Positions 11,351 to 22,930 of a stretch of DNA of 64,000 bases are shown here, in pieces. How positions within the stretch are numbered: the stretch's first letter is position 1; each line of letters opens with the position of its first letter. This DNA is from Nautilus pompilius. Its lineage: Eukaryota > Mollusca > Cephalopoda > Nautilida > Nautilidae. Below the pieces are notes generated by a model, which saw only the letters and a list, made by a program, of their open reading frames with translations, ran no database searches and was not told the origin of the DNA. The translations under genes were made by a program, and so were the position numbers. Location of the stretch: assembly GCA_018389105.1 (NCBI GenBank), contig JACATO010000980.1, forward strand, positions 1,116,001 to 1,180,000, given 5' to 3'.

Positions 11351-12306
11351 AAAAAAAAATAATAGAGTCCTGTCCAAAGTTCTTCATTTCGTCAAACAAG
11401 GACGACCAAATATAGTACAAAAAAGTGAAGACTCAAGCCTATCTAAAATGGTGGAATAAGCATGTATTTAAACAGGAGAAAATTAACAGAATACAAATAA
11501 CAATACACTGTGTGGTTTGTTTAAAAATGAGAGGAGGAAATTGCATAAGTTTAAAATATATTTGTCATATGCAAACTAAAATCTAGATTTTTCTACAAGA
11601 TATAATAAAGCATCTTTTATACGATTACCATAAGATATGTTTATTATACTTTGTACCCCACATGATATCTAAAAAAAATAATTCTTCAGACTGACATTAT
11701 TAAAAGTATTTTACTTTTAAAATTTATGGTAATATGCCTAACCTGTGAATGCTAAAGCATTTCTAACATCTTATAACATACTATGATGGGGCTTGGATGA
11801 ATAGCAAAAACCAGCAGATGAGGTCTGTAACAATTTCTTTAATTTTGCATCACAAAAGCTGTGTAAATTTGCCAGCTACAATTCTAGCAAAACCAAGGAC
11901 ATTCTACCAACTATCCTAGCTCCTCTTCAGATATGTCAACAATAAATAATGCAAAGTTTAGTGTTCCCTTTACACATCTCATCAGAAAATTAATGATACA
12001 AATGTACAGAACAGGTGATGAGAATTCAGCAGAATTTTAAAAGCATAAATGGTATTTTAGAACTTCAAATCATTTCAAAGATATTAAGTTATAAATACTA
12101 AAACTTTCAATTTGATATGCAGACATTAGTTGTTAAAACCACTGATAGTGAGAGTACAGCAACAATATCTGATCTAATTGAAGACAAAGAATGACATGTA
12201 GAAGTTTCAGTTTTGAGAAATCCAGTCCACACAGACTGTCCTAGGTTGGAATGATTTATATATAACAAGACCTCCACTGTTGTTGAAAATATAGCTTTCT
12301 GAGAAG
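11351..12306. other. 3' flank of GTF3C6, no recognised element
   Basis: AT-rich sequence lies between the gypsy remnant and the GTF3C6 stop. No clear exon, repeat or RNA gene was seen. Confidence 0.4.
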
Positions 12307-12335
12307 AACCAAGCATTCTTAAGATTTTTTGTCAG

Positions 12336-12341
12336 TTTATT
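12336..12341 (-). promoter_or_regulatory. AATAAA polyadenylation signal overlapping the GTF3C6 stop codon
   Basis: On the minus strand the end of the frame reads CTG AAA TAA ACTG, so AATAAA contains the TAA stop. If used, cleavage 10-30 nt on (about 12307-12326, where an A-rich stretch occurs) would leave almost no 3' UTR. A more distal signal cannot be excluded. Confidence 0.35.
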
Positions 12342-12446
12342 TCAGGTTTTCGCTGACTTTCTCTACGTCCATCTGTGCATGTGATGAGATTTCTGGAGAG
12401 GTGGCTTCTACGTTATTTACTGCAGTCAAGTTGTCATGACAACTGC
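12337..12446 (-). CDS. GTF3C6: GTF3C6 exon 5 (terminal)
   Basis: It has the acceptor TTGTCATCTCTTGTAG and starts in phase 1. It encodes SCHDNLTAVNNVEATSPEIS, then SHAQMDVEKVSENLK and TAA. This tail has no fold and is poorly conserved, as in other GTF3C6 proteins, so the call rests on splice phase and position. Confidence 0.8.
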
Positions 12447-15400
12447 CTACAAGAGATGACAAAACAAGATTAAAATAATTAAATTTGTAAATGATTAGTC
12501 ATAAATTTAAATATTACAAACAAATATTAATGTTTTAATGATTTGACAGTCTGATGATTTTCAAGTTACCTATGAGTTGTGGATTGTTGTTTATTGGTAA
12601 TTTTAATAGATGAATGAAACTAAAATACATTAAGCAGAGAAGCTTTTTCAACAACATGTCAGGCTTTATGAAAGTTATTTTGACAGTTTCATGATATAAA
12701 ATGTAAAAGGCAAAATTCAGATATCATAGATACTTCATTTATTTTGTATAACAACTGTTTAACTAATTTTGTATGCAATATTTTTTTCAACTTAGTATTT
12801 CATAAGAGATGTTGAAGTAGCATTTAAAATTCTAGGCCATGAATTAAAATGTCTAAATTGCATGTGTAATCACAAAAAATCTACATACCTTAAAGAAAAT
12901 AGAGACAAGAACAAGACCTAAATATATTATAAGCCTTTTGCCTCATTGTAATAAAATTAACTTATTGGTGATATATTATTTACAGAAAGTAAAAAAAAAA
13001 AAAGGTTAGTTAGGGCCTTTCCCATTATCTCAGTAGTAGTTACAAAACTAAACCTGTTCCAGCTGAAAACCAGTTCAAACCACCTATATAACTACAAATA
13101 AATAGAAAAGCCCTTTTCAAGACCACACCCTGGTGGTGATGAACAGAAACAATGTCTGAAGCGCAGGTGTTTTAGTTAGTTCTGTTACTACCATTAAGAT
13201 GATATTTGAACTAACCAGCTACTTTCAGCTATGCTGATCTTTGAGCATTACAACGAAAATAAAAATTCATAAATCTTAACATTCATTATTAAAAACTATT
13301 TTATTGCTAGACTGAGAAGTAATTTCTAGAACTGTTACACAGAAGATTTCAGAAAATGAAAATAGGTTTTGCTTGAGACTTTCTTCTGATTCATTAACTT
13401 CATTAAAATGAAATATTTCTTGAATATCAACATAAGAGAGCTCAATATCAAGAGACTTGTAAGAGAGCAGGTCAACATTAGTTATGAATAGTAACAAAAA
13501 TCTCTCAAACCCTGACCTTTTAGAAACCTCTGACCTCTCAGTTAGTACAGACTCAGTTAAAACAAATAATTTACAAAGCCATAGGAAAGGTATATACAAA
13601 AGAGCAATAATCACCTTTATTGGTTTTAACTTGCTTGTCTGGACTGTCCGTGTGTGCCACAGGCAAGAGACCAGGTGGTTTTTTGTGTTTGTCTTGAAGA
13701 AAAACCCGGTTCAGCAGCAGCTTTCTGTCCGAGTGACACACGTACTTCAAACGAGGCTTAGAGTCAGCTGCACAAACAAACATGAAATCTGAGCCAGTTA
13801 TTCATATCTAAATGCAAAAGAACTTAATGAAGTAAAGTATAGAGACTTGATAAACAGTTGTGGGCTGCAAGAAACAGTAAATATTATGCCATATGTACCC
13901 AGTGACCACCCAGCAAAAACACACATTTCACAGTACTCCAACAAAGCGCCAGGGGTATGCTGGATAAAGGTGTCTTAGAGCTGCTATGTTTACAGACAAA
14001 AAGTAGAAAAGGGCAGTCAGGGGTACTCTGGGGATTTTCATTAATAACTTGCAATTTTTAAATACCATACATACTTAAATGAAAATAGGAAGTTTACAAC
14101 ATTTAAATCAGACCATTTTAGCTTTAAGTAGACATCAAGCAGATTCTTAAACCCAATAATACATTTAGCATCCATTATATGGACATTCCAGGCGCTTTTG
14201 GAACATCTAGTGCGACATTTGTTTATTTTGTTTGAATGACCATGAGCACTAAAGAGTGTATCATTCATGCCAAGAATGAGTTCAATTAATTCTTCTTTAC
14301 TTGAAAAATTTAGAACAGAAACTTTAATAAAATGAAAATATAAAATTTCCCTGTTGACATTCTGGTCTGTGTTAAGTGTGATATGAAAAATTAATAACAT
14401 GAGATTTTCCTAAATGAAACACATGCTGTCTGCCTGTAATTAAATTATTTTAATCTAAGCAGGTAACAAGATGTTCCCAGACTTCAGCTGAAGCATTTTT
14501 CTTACTAGATATTTTTCTCATCTTTTCACAGACTAGTTTCAGCATTTTAATGTGTATCCCATCAGGACCTGCTAACATCTCATTAAAGATTTTCAAACAC
14601 AGTTTTTGTATTGTCAGCAAAATAATTCAATTATTCACATTATTACCTGCTAAAATAAACATAAGCAAAAGAAAATTAAGAGCCTCAACTTTTTTCATGA
14701 TATCAAAGATGAATTACATCTTCTTTACTGTTTACAAAATAACCCAAACACATTTTTAAAATACTCATAAAATTGTTTAGGATCACTTATACAAATGTAT
14801 ATTTATTTATATACATATTTTTCTGAATCATTAATGAAATTTCCTTGGATGAACCTGTTTTACTGCCATATACTTTTTGAAGATTTATGTCTACATCTGC
14901 TATGCACTGTTGTCACAGCCTTTTTTCTAATCATTTGCAAAATCTCCTTGGTTATTGACTTGGTTCTTTATTTTATGCAGTTTAAATTTTTTTCTTAAAA
15001 ACTATACTTGACAATAGTAGTCCACGTTACTGTCAACTGGAAAAATTTTATTTCAGTCATTCAAAATAACTACTAACAAATAATTTTTGTAAAGTCCCAA
15101 TTCAAAAACATTTTTTCTTGTAATTTAAGAAATAAGATAATGAAAAAAGTTAAAAACCTCTCTCTTATCCGAACAGTAAATTCTATGACCCTTTGTCTTC
15201 TTACAACTAAAGTTAGGGCTACATAAGTCTGTATATTTCTCCTTTGGGATATTAAGAGATTATTATTATTAGAACCTAATTTTTGTTCTTGTAGGGTTGC
15301 CTATGGTTTCATATTCCATTTTATCCCAATCCTAATTTTTTCTAGAGCTAAGATCCATGATACACATTTTCTTAGGATTAACATTCTATAATCTGATAGT

Positions 15401-18400
15401 TAGGCTTGATCAATCTTAGGACATTTTAGATTAAAAGGATAGAAGTTAAATTAACTTTTAATAATTGTTTTATTTCTGAGATCTCAGTATTTTAAAAACA
15501 AAAAAATTAAAATATTTTATATCCAATAATTAGCCTTATTACCTTAAGATAAATATTTTAACACGAATATCTCCAAAATCTCACTGGCAATCTGACTTAA
15601 GAAAAATAAATGTACTCAGTCTGAGACCCTTCAGTGTTCACATCAAATCTGTTCTCGATGATATAAACACAGTAAGCTACAAAGAAAGTAGACAACCTGA
15701 CAGTGTAATGCAAGCACAGATGAGTACATTAAAAACAGTAAACCATCAGGGCCCAGAGTTTTAATTTAATGATGAAAGGGGGGTAAGAGATACTAGTAAA
15801 AAATTGAATTTAATGGTGAGATTTTTCTTCCCCTTCAAATTAGTAAGCTGTGATAATTTAAACAAAGTGACAAGCAATTCTTGCTGTTTTCTGATAATAC
15901 TACTACTCATTGATGAGAAAGTAAATTCATTCAGTGGCTGAAGATACAGCAAACATTAAAACCACATCAAGATCTTCATAGGCCAAGGTGCATCATAGTT
16001 ATTTATACACATTTCTACTGTTTTTTTGTTTCTATCAATGAATGCCAAAATATTTAACTGAAAATGTTATTCCAAGGCAGGGGCGTAGCTAGCGTTTGTG
16101 CCGCCCGGGGCGGTCGTAGAATTTGCCGCCCTCTAAATAACGTAGAATTTCAAAACCTCCAAAAAATTCATTTTTTATTTATTTATTTATTGAAAAAAAA
16201 GTACTATTAGAAAATAAAAATTATCAAATATATAATGAGAAAATATTGATATTCAATTCAAAATTAATTAGAAGTGACTCACTTCAAGTGAGCAAATCTC
16301 TTTTACAGCAAATTTTAGAAAAATTTTCTTCCTTTCAAAAAACTACCATTAAAATTGAACGAAAAATTCAGGAAAAAAATAATATCTGGAAAATAGAACG
16401 AAAAAATACATTATATATGTAACATACTGTCCTGAACTAAATTTGACAAACGCGCACTCGGACCAAAAAATGCCGCCCCACAAAACGTACCGCCCCTGCC
16501 GCCCCCTATTAGCTACGCCCCTGTTCCAAGGCACTGTGCCTAGTACTTAATCTGCCACTGCAAACACTTAATACTGCTGAGTTCCTGTCACTTACGAAGA
16601 GAAGTTCTTAGACCAAGTGCATCTAACATGGATTGAAAAAGATATGATTCATTGTAGCTCTAGTAAAATCTTTTTATTTACCATTCTGAAGGTCTTCAAA
16701 TATAATGCATGTACCAACACAATTTTCATATTCACCAGAGAAAATATGAGAACCTAGCTGAACTAAAGGTTTGCTCGTATCTATTCCCTGCAAAAGAAAA
16801 ATGTAAAAAAATAAAACATATTATTAGTCTCCAATCCATGCTATTCATTGTACAAAAAGAAAACTAAAACCTAATATTTGATTGTGGAGTTTCAAGATAG
16901 TGAAATCACGTACTAATGAAGATGGCTATAGCTAAGACTTAAAACCTGCTTATTCTTAGTATGCTCATAAACTATTCTGAATAGTATGCAATAGTTATAA
17001 CCACTTAATCTTGATGAAGTTAAATACATGTTTTTAACAACCAATTCAAGTTAACAAAAGTTCAAAAAGGCTTTGTTAGGTTCATTGTACCTAGAGACCA
17101 TGAGTTACCATTATTAAATAATACAAATCACATCTCCAGGTTGCAGCTCAGGTAAAAGGTTTGGTACCTTTATTAAAATACCTTTTAAACTTGCTTCATT
17201 TGGAGTAAGCAACTTAGAGTAATAATGAACTACAATTAAATAGTTCTTTTTACTAAAATTCAAATAAGTCAGGCCATGGCAAGTGGTAAAAACTATCTGG
17301 TACTTCCTGAGTTTTCAAAAGTTCTTGTGGTTTGTTCTGGTTTTGGCAATAAATCCAACACTGTGACACCACATTATGCTTTTGTATACTCAAACTTGGC
17401 CAATACATTGCTTCTCAATCTCTCCAAAGACATTTCTCTATTCCCAGGGGATTGTTTTGGATCTTCCTAAGGATAGATTCAGTACCCATTATGTTTTTTC
17501 ACTTTTCACTAAAAGTTCAAGTATATAGTTAATTTGTTCTTTAAAGTTCCAATATGGTTTAAGATCTATATCAATTCTTTTGATGTTTCTGGCTAACCTT
17601 GCAAAACTAGCTGCTATCTTCAATGTTGCTAAACATTTGTAAAAGTATTTTTTAGAAGGCATTTAGTGTTGCATTGATTCCAAAAAAAAGTCGCTTATAC
17701 TGTATTTTCCAAATTGTATGTTAAAAATAGTCATCTGCGAAATCCTTTAAGCTAACTTTATTTAATAAAATCCTAAAAATGCATGCAACTTAATTAAAAT
17801 TTTAGCCTTTTAAGCATATACTAACCTGGCTAATGGATTTATCTATCACTACAATCAAATTAACCCACTCAATCAGCTTTTCTACTTTTTCAAATACCTA
17901 TTCTATTCTGTTTTTCTTTTAAGGTGTGTAGAATCTTTCTAGGAGGATGTGCCACCAAAACTGTGATATAAAGTACTACTGAAGAGAAATAGTACATTGT
18001 ATCAATAATTTTGCAATGCAAGAACCATAAACACCTAGTGTGTTCATCATTCTTGGAATTATTCATTGCACTTATGTCCCTAAAAAGCTTTTCTTAAATC
18101 TATGCATCGCACATACTTTACCAAGTGCACTTATCTATGTCTGTATGGTACGCTGCTCATTCCAACTATGTGATTATTGATTTATCATACCGTGAAAAAC
18201 TTATTTTAAAAACACCAATAAAATATTTTCCACGGCTATATCTGGATAATTATTTAACAATAAAAACAAAAACAATTTATCAACTGATTTCTCCTGCAAA
18301 AATGAAGTTTATCGAGAGGTTAAGTTTCTCACAAGGACTCGGCTGTGATTCTCTGTCTCTTCCATTGCAAGAAAGTCGGTGTCTATCACCCCGGATATCT

Positions 18401-18482
18401 CCACCATGACAAGAGTTTCCTGAAAGAAAATTAAATAGAGAACAAAACTTAATTTTTGGTTTTAATTCCTATTTCCACACAC

Positions 18483-18513
<31 letters not shown>

Positions 18514-18924
18514 AGCCTACTGACGAATCACAAGCAAAGCAGCTGGCAGACAAACGACTCGAAATTGTACCGTCCAATAACTAATAGACCTCTCGAGGGC
18601 AGCTATATGCGAGGTGTGGTAATAAGACTAGCAAAGCCACGAAGAAACGTATTATGGAACTGTAAACACATCTGCTACAGTCGAGAGCAAATGGAGGCTT
18701 TCGGGATCTAATGCCTTAGGTCTGCGTTACTTGGCACTGTCCGGCTTATTGTTTGAAATCACGGGCGAGCTGATTCTATCAAGAACAAAGTATTCAAACT
18801 TCGCTAGGTTTCTGCACCACACTCGTTCCAGGATAACATCTTAATCCAAGCAACACATCGAAATTTAGTCACGCACATCTTCCCAGTCAGATTCCTCGTC
18901 CGCTAGCGTACAGGAGTCCGCCAT
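12337..18924 (-). CDS. GTF3C6: general transcription factor IIIC subunit 6, complete five-exon gene
   Basis: GTF3C6 (TFIIIC35) is the smallest subunit of TFIIIC, which binds the A and B boxes of tRNA genes for RNA polymerase III. The joined exons are 18877-18924, 18333-18419, 16682-16787, 13615-13767 and 12337-12446, giving 167 residues. Phases are 0, 0, 1, 1 and all junctions keep the frame. Conserved blocks in order are an acidic N-terminus (DEESDWED), LVMVEISGVIDTDFL, GIDTSKPLVQ, FSGEYENCVGTCIIFE and LKYVCHSDRKLLLNR. They match ELSGIIDSDFL, GIDTERPILQ, FAGEYEDTLGTCVIFEE and LKYKCHTMKKLSMTR in the human protein. The whole conserved triple-barrel domain is present; the 36-residue tail is acidic/polar, as in the family. 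Confidence 0.88.
12447..13614 (-). other. GTF3C6 intron 4
   Basis: AT-rich, 1.17 kb. A 112-codon minus frame starts inside it (13276-13614), immediately after the exon 4 donor but in a different frame, so simple intron retention would stop within about 20 codons. Confidence 0.6.
13615..13767 (-). CDS. GTF3C6: GTF3C6 exon 4
   Basis: 153 bp, phase 1 in and phase 1 out, with acceptor TTTGTTTGTGCAG and donor AAAG|GTGATT. It encodes DSKPRLKYVCHSDRKLLLNR followed by VFLQDKHKKPPG, the last strand region of the TFIIIC triple-barrel domain. Confidence 0.88.
14440..14800 (-). mobile_element. LINE reverse-transcriptase fragment (CR1/L2/Jockey-like)
   Basis: On the minus strand the frames give SDPKQFYEYFKNVFG (like NPKKFW.YI.. 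between endonuclease and RT) and then MLAGPDGIHIKMLKLVCEKM and AEVWEHLVTCL, matching KSPGPDGI..R.LK......... VPEDWK of RT domain 1-2. The text is broken by stops, and the following RT domains with YADD are absent. The limits are approximate. Confidence 0.5.
16078..16523. mobile_element. hAT-like MITE, 446 bp, perfect 8-bp target duplication
   Basis: It begins CAGGGGCGTAGCTAGCG and ends TAGCTACGCCCCTG, a clean inverted repeat. It is flanked by ttccaagg at 16070-16077 and again at 16524-16531. GC-rich subterminal blocks with GCCGCCC repeats surround an AT-rich core. There is no coding capacity. The intact duplication suggests a younger insertion than its neighbours. Confidence 0.9.
16682..16787 (-). 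CDS. GTF3C6: GTF3C6 exon 3
   Basis: 106 bp, phase 0 in and phase 1 out, acceptor CTTTTGCAG, donor AATG|GTAAAT. It encodes GIDTSKPLVQLGSHIFSGEY then ENCVGTCIIFEDLQN. The GEYE..GTC.IFE signature is the most diagnostic part of the family. Confidence 0.9.
16788..18332 (-). other. GTF3C6 intron 2
   Basis: 1.5 kb, AT-rich. Short frames occur (for example 17276-17470 on the plus strand) but nothing recognisable. Confidence 0.6.
18333..18419 (-). CDS. GTF3C6: GTF3C6 exon 2
   Basis: 87 bp, phase 0 at both ends, acceptor TTTTCTTTCAG, donor GTGAGA. It encodes ETLVMVEISGVIDTDFLAME then ETENHSRVL, the first strand block of the domain (human LVLVELSGIIDSDFLSKC). Confidence 0.9.
18488..18514. repeat. short GA microsatellite
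   Basis: A GAGAGA run in GTF3C6 intron 1, about 70 bp upstream (minus sense) of exon 2. Confidence 0.8.
18877..18924 (-). CDS. GTF3C6: GTF3C6 exon 1 (start exon)
   Basis: ATG at 18924-18922 in the context AAAAATGGCG, 16 codons MADSCTLADEESDWED, donor GAT|GTGCGT. The acidic start is typical of the family. Intron 1 (18420-18876, 457 bp) has several CpGs and looks promoter-proximal. Confidence 0.78.
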
Positions 18925-19000
18925 TTTTATTTAGCCCCCCAAAAGTAAATATAAAAACATCTCAGCATCCGAGAATTCCTGCCCCCACCCCATTGTTTTT
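18925..19000 (-). promoter_or_regulatory. presumed GTF3C6 core promoter region
   Basis: The sequence directly upstream of the ATG has C-runs and no TATA at a useful distance. The 5' UTR must be short or include an unseen exon. No exact start site can be assigned. Confidence 0.3.
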
Positions 19001-22000
19001 GTCGAATCGCTTATTAGTGTCGTATTTTAAAATATTTAAGTTTGGTTTTTGTAATACTAAGACTTTCTTCTGAAAAAGGATTTACATTATGGATTGTGCG
19101 CTAATGTGGCTACAAATAAATCAGTAAACATAATTGCATTAGTAGCTAAAGGGAAATAACTTGTTAAAAAAGCTTTATAAAAAAATGTGAGCAGGTCATG
19201 TTCCTTGAATTGCAATATAATACCAAACATTGTTTATAAAATGAATAAATTTTTTTTAAAAAAAAAATAAAAATAACCTTTAAACGATGTTAAATACACC
19301 TAAAGAACATTTACAATCGAAAAACAACTCAGTAGGCCACGAATATCTATCTACACATGCCATCTACTTACTGTTCTCACATGATGAGTGAGTTTTCCTA
19401 GTATTGATAGGAGACTGTATTTAAATAAGTTGCAAACGCGAACTGTATAGTAATATTTATTAATAATTTCTTTAAAATCTCTATACGCTTTGAATAAATC
19501 AGAATATCCACCAACAAAACTTATGTTAAATTTTAAAAATTGGATTTAGAAAAGAATTAATCCATAGTTGGAAAAGTTTGATGAATTAATACCTAAACAC
19601 TGCATCGAGCATCCGAGAACAGAAAAGGAAGAGAGATAAAATTAAGCATTTGTACACTTTAAGTTTTACTGTATTTAAATCCCACGCCTAAATTCTTTAA
19701 CTGGAGGGTTAAATGGAAGCAAAATATGATATATGGACTATCTCTGTTTGTGTTTTGCGTGTTCCAAGCTCTATTTTATTCACAATGCTCACCTGTTGTT
19801 AATTAATTCCTTTCTTTCGCAAAACCACTGAATAATTTTAATTAAATAAAAACTGGAACAAAGAAAAATATGCAAATTAATCTATTGGCTGCGGGGCAAC
19901 TTCGAACAAAGAGAATAATCGAATATTATTTTTTAAACCATTACATTTTCTACTTTCTAATCCAACTGGATTAATTAATCAGCTGCTGAAACCAACACAA
20001 AACGGTCCAGATGTTGTACAAGTCGGTGTTAATTGGAGCAGTATACAAGATTTCATCCCTTTAAAACCGTCTTGCAAGGAAAGACCTGGAAGCGATTTCA
20101 ATTGTCTTTATTTTTTGTTTTGATTGACAATAAATGGCAGCAGAGACAATGTTGTGTGGACGGGGAAGCTGATTACTAACAAATGGTCACGGAAACAAAT
20201 ATTAGAAAGAATTTGTAAATTTTTACCTTTCCTTCTCGGGTTAAGCAGAGAGAGGAGATTAAATAGTTAAACTGTAGATTACTCGTGAAGGAATTTCCTG
20301 CTTGGTTTTTGTTGCGGTAGTGAAAACTTTGCCATTTCTCTTAAAATTGATAAATATTTTTCATCGTTATTTTGTCTGCTTTTCAAAAAGGTCATACATT
20401 CAAATCCCAAAACAGTGACAATTGGCTCGTTCAAGTATTTTAAATATGGCCAATAGTTCTAAGAAGGTCAAATATTTTCTTCAACTTGTCGAAATAAATT
20501 TTGCTTCATACTTCTTTTATAATTTTGTGATAACAGGATAGGGATGAAAGGTCTTGGACAGAAGATGAATGGTAGATTCATCGTAGACTTGTTGGATCTC
20601 TTAAGAATCTATTGTCGAACGGCTGTCTGAGAAACTATTCCGTCTGGGGGGGGCGGCAGGGTGCATATCGAGTCCTGCAGCTCCACCTGTGAGAGGCATT
20701 TATCGGGGATAATGAACTAACAAGGATTTAATGCGTTTCTGAAGCTGCCAAACCTAGAAGCAGTTACCTCCCTTTAGCCACTTCCTAAAAACCCTGCAGG
20801 CCGCAGGCAGATTCACGCACTGGGTTGGAAATGTAGATTAAAAGACACCATACACTAATATTATTCCTATTGTGATGGGAACTGCTTCTGACAGTCTGAA
20901 ATATTTAGCCGGTTTTTTAGTGTTGAAAGTGCGAGTCTCCACTCAGTAAATAGCATAAAAATGGCAAATTAAACATCGGAATCGAGTGGCGATTTCCAGA
21001 GCATAAATTTCCTATCCATCTTGAACCTGTAGAGAACAGAGATCGTAACTATGTAGATTTCCCTCCAGATATTTCTGTGAAGAAGTGTAGGATTTAAATC
21101 ACGGTAAGGTGCCTAAATACCCTTCAGATAGGTATAATAATATAGACTGGAATATATTCTATACAGTTTTCGCGGATTCATGTAAAAAGCCATTTCCCAA
21201 AAACTTAATAAATGAAAGTAAACAAAAATATTCCAAAGTGTAGCATTTTACATTCACCATCCTCTAAAAATCTATTTCTTAAACATAAAATATAGGAAGC
21301 ATCAAAATGGAATCGAGTCGTTATCAGAAATTTAGATATCGGTAATAATATTGACTCAATTTCCATAAAACGGTTTTATAGATTTCTGCAAAGACGACCT
21401 GTACAGAAATGTAAAAGTTTTGACATCGAAAGACATTTTTTTACAACGAGTTGAGAACTATTTACATTACAGCTAATCGATATAGGTTGAATTTCTTTTC
21501 TGGAATCGAACACATTCAGTGGAACACCTCAGGGTTTAGCTTCGAGACCAGTTATCTTTCCCATATATGTCGCTGGCATTGACATTGGAATCTCTAACAT
21601 TATTATGAAATTTGGGGATGCTGATAAAGTGTCCAAGTACCTTAGTTTTATACCAGATGATAATGATGGTGCAATAACAGTAGTAATAGATAATGCATTA
21701 AAATATTAAAACTAGTGAGATTATGTGTAAAAAGCCAGCCATGTTTATTGTATGATTACGCAGCTCAGTGATTCTTGTTCCATTGGTGAGATCTCTTCTG
21801 GAGAGCACAGTCTAGGCATGAAGCCCCTGCTATGTAACGGATATCAGCGTCGTAGAAGTCTCAATGGTGATCTACTAGCCTTAATTCTGAAGATAAACCA
21901 GAGAGACATCGGTTGGCTCGTGGTAAGATTATTAAAGTTTTAAATTTTAAAAGATGCATTCAGTTAGATATTTCTTTAAAAATATTTGTGGTACATAATG

Positions 22001-22120
22001 CGCTACTAGAAGGCATAAAATTAAAATCTGATTAGGTTTCAGAAAATGGTACTTGTAATGTCTCTATTCAGACGTTAGCAGCAGGCAAGATCGGTGTTTT
22101 CATAAACGGCTTGGACACTT
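19001..22120. other. intergenic, AT-rich, no recognised gene or element
   Basis: Only short frames (at most 63 codons) and poly-A/T runs (19250-19270) were seen. A G-run (ctggggggggcgg) occurs near 20645. A divergent gene could start here, but no ATG with coding continuation was found. Confidence 0.4.
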
Positions 22121-22480
22121 TTTTATATATATATATATATGGGTTCCGATCGCGTGAGCCCTTTGATCCTCTCGGTGTCACAGAACTTTCGACAGCATCA
22201 CAAAGTTGTCTTTTTTTTTAATGATTTCGTCAAATTACAAGAATTTCCTGAAAAGAACTCGTGGGCCAAACCTCGAGAGGTGTCGGTTTGTTGCTTCGTA
22301 ATTTATTTTCGCATCGAGTGACAGTCAACCTCATCAACCAAAACAAAGGTAGAGAGTTAACACAGCTCTCCGACCTCGGCCGAGAGAGTCTCTCCACATC
22401 TTCATGGGCTGCTGTCACCGGTCGGTCATCCGAAGGCTGTGCAGTTTCCTATAAAGTTCTGCACTGAGCCAGGAATCTCA
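22121..22480. other. (TA)n followed by a moderately GC-rich segment
   Basis: A TATATATATA run ends at 22140. The following 300 bp has overlapping 60-68-codon frames on both strands and no recognised motif. Confidence 0.35.
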
Positions 22481-22930
22481 CCGAGAAATAATGAACATCC
22501 CAGTCATTCGGGATTATAAGCCATTTTCCACGGGGGAGCTACATCCGACATCGCTCGGGCCAACAGAGGCGCTAGGGGCTGTGTCAGCAGCTTCCCATGG
22601 ATGACGGTCGGGACGAGACGCCCTCTTCCGGCCGGTCGCAGCCCAGAATGAGCATGGCCGGCTTGTTTACACTGTAAACGAACTTCCCCAGGACGGAAAC
22701 TCGTTTAGCTGCTGTTTATCCGGGGGCCCCGAAGGGAGCATTTCGTCTCGGGGCCCAGACTGAGAACCTTATCTTCTCCGGTTAAACAAAGTGGTTTTTA
22801 TGCACGGCTCGAGTTCCGCGAGCACGTGCGCTCTGCCGGTAAATGAGCCACACGTGCTGTGAGTCCGTCTCGAATGTACAGGAATTCTACGAAATGTCCG
22901 ACCCGGCCAGACCTGGGCGGGTTTTATCTC
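22481..22930. promoter_or_regulatory. CpG-rich island, possible promoter
   Basis: Many CpGs are packed together (ctcttccggccggtcg at about 22622, gtttatccgggggccccg at about 22715, cgagttccgcgagcacgtgcg at about 22809) in otherwise AT-rich surroundings. A start codon in good context (cccATGG at 22597) opens a 26-codon frame MDDGRDETPSSGRSQPRMSM ending TAA at 22677. An orphan start site or an unmethylated regulatory element are both possible. Confidence 0.3.

Larger units (their letters stand above)
13768..16681 (-). other. GTF3C6 intron 3
   Basis: 2.9 kb containing a LINE fragment (about 14440-14800, same strand) and a hAT-like MITE with perfect target duplication (16078-16523). The rest is AT-rich without recognisable content. 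A 119-codon minus frame at 14041-14400 has no known domain and may belong to the same LINE debris. Confidence 0.7.

Noticed and set aside
13276..13614. 112-codon frame inside GTF3C6 intron 4 as an alternative last exon
   Set aside because: It is not in phase with exon 4 read-through and has no clear acceptor; AT-rich composition gives such frames by chance.
14041..14400. 119-codon minus frame as an independent gene
   Set aside because: No domain; it lies beside LINE debris inside an intron, so it is more likely repeat remnant or chance.
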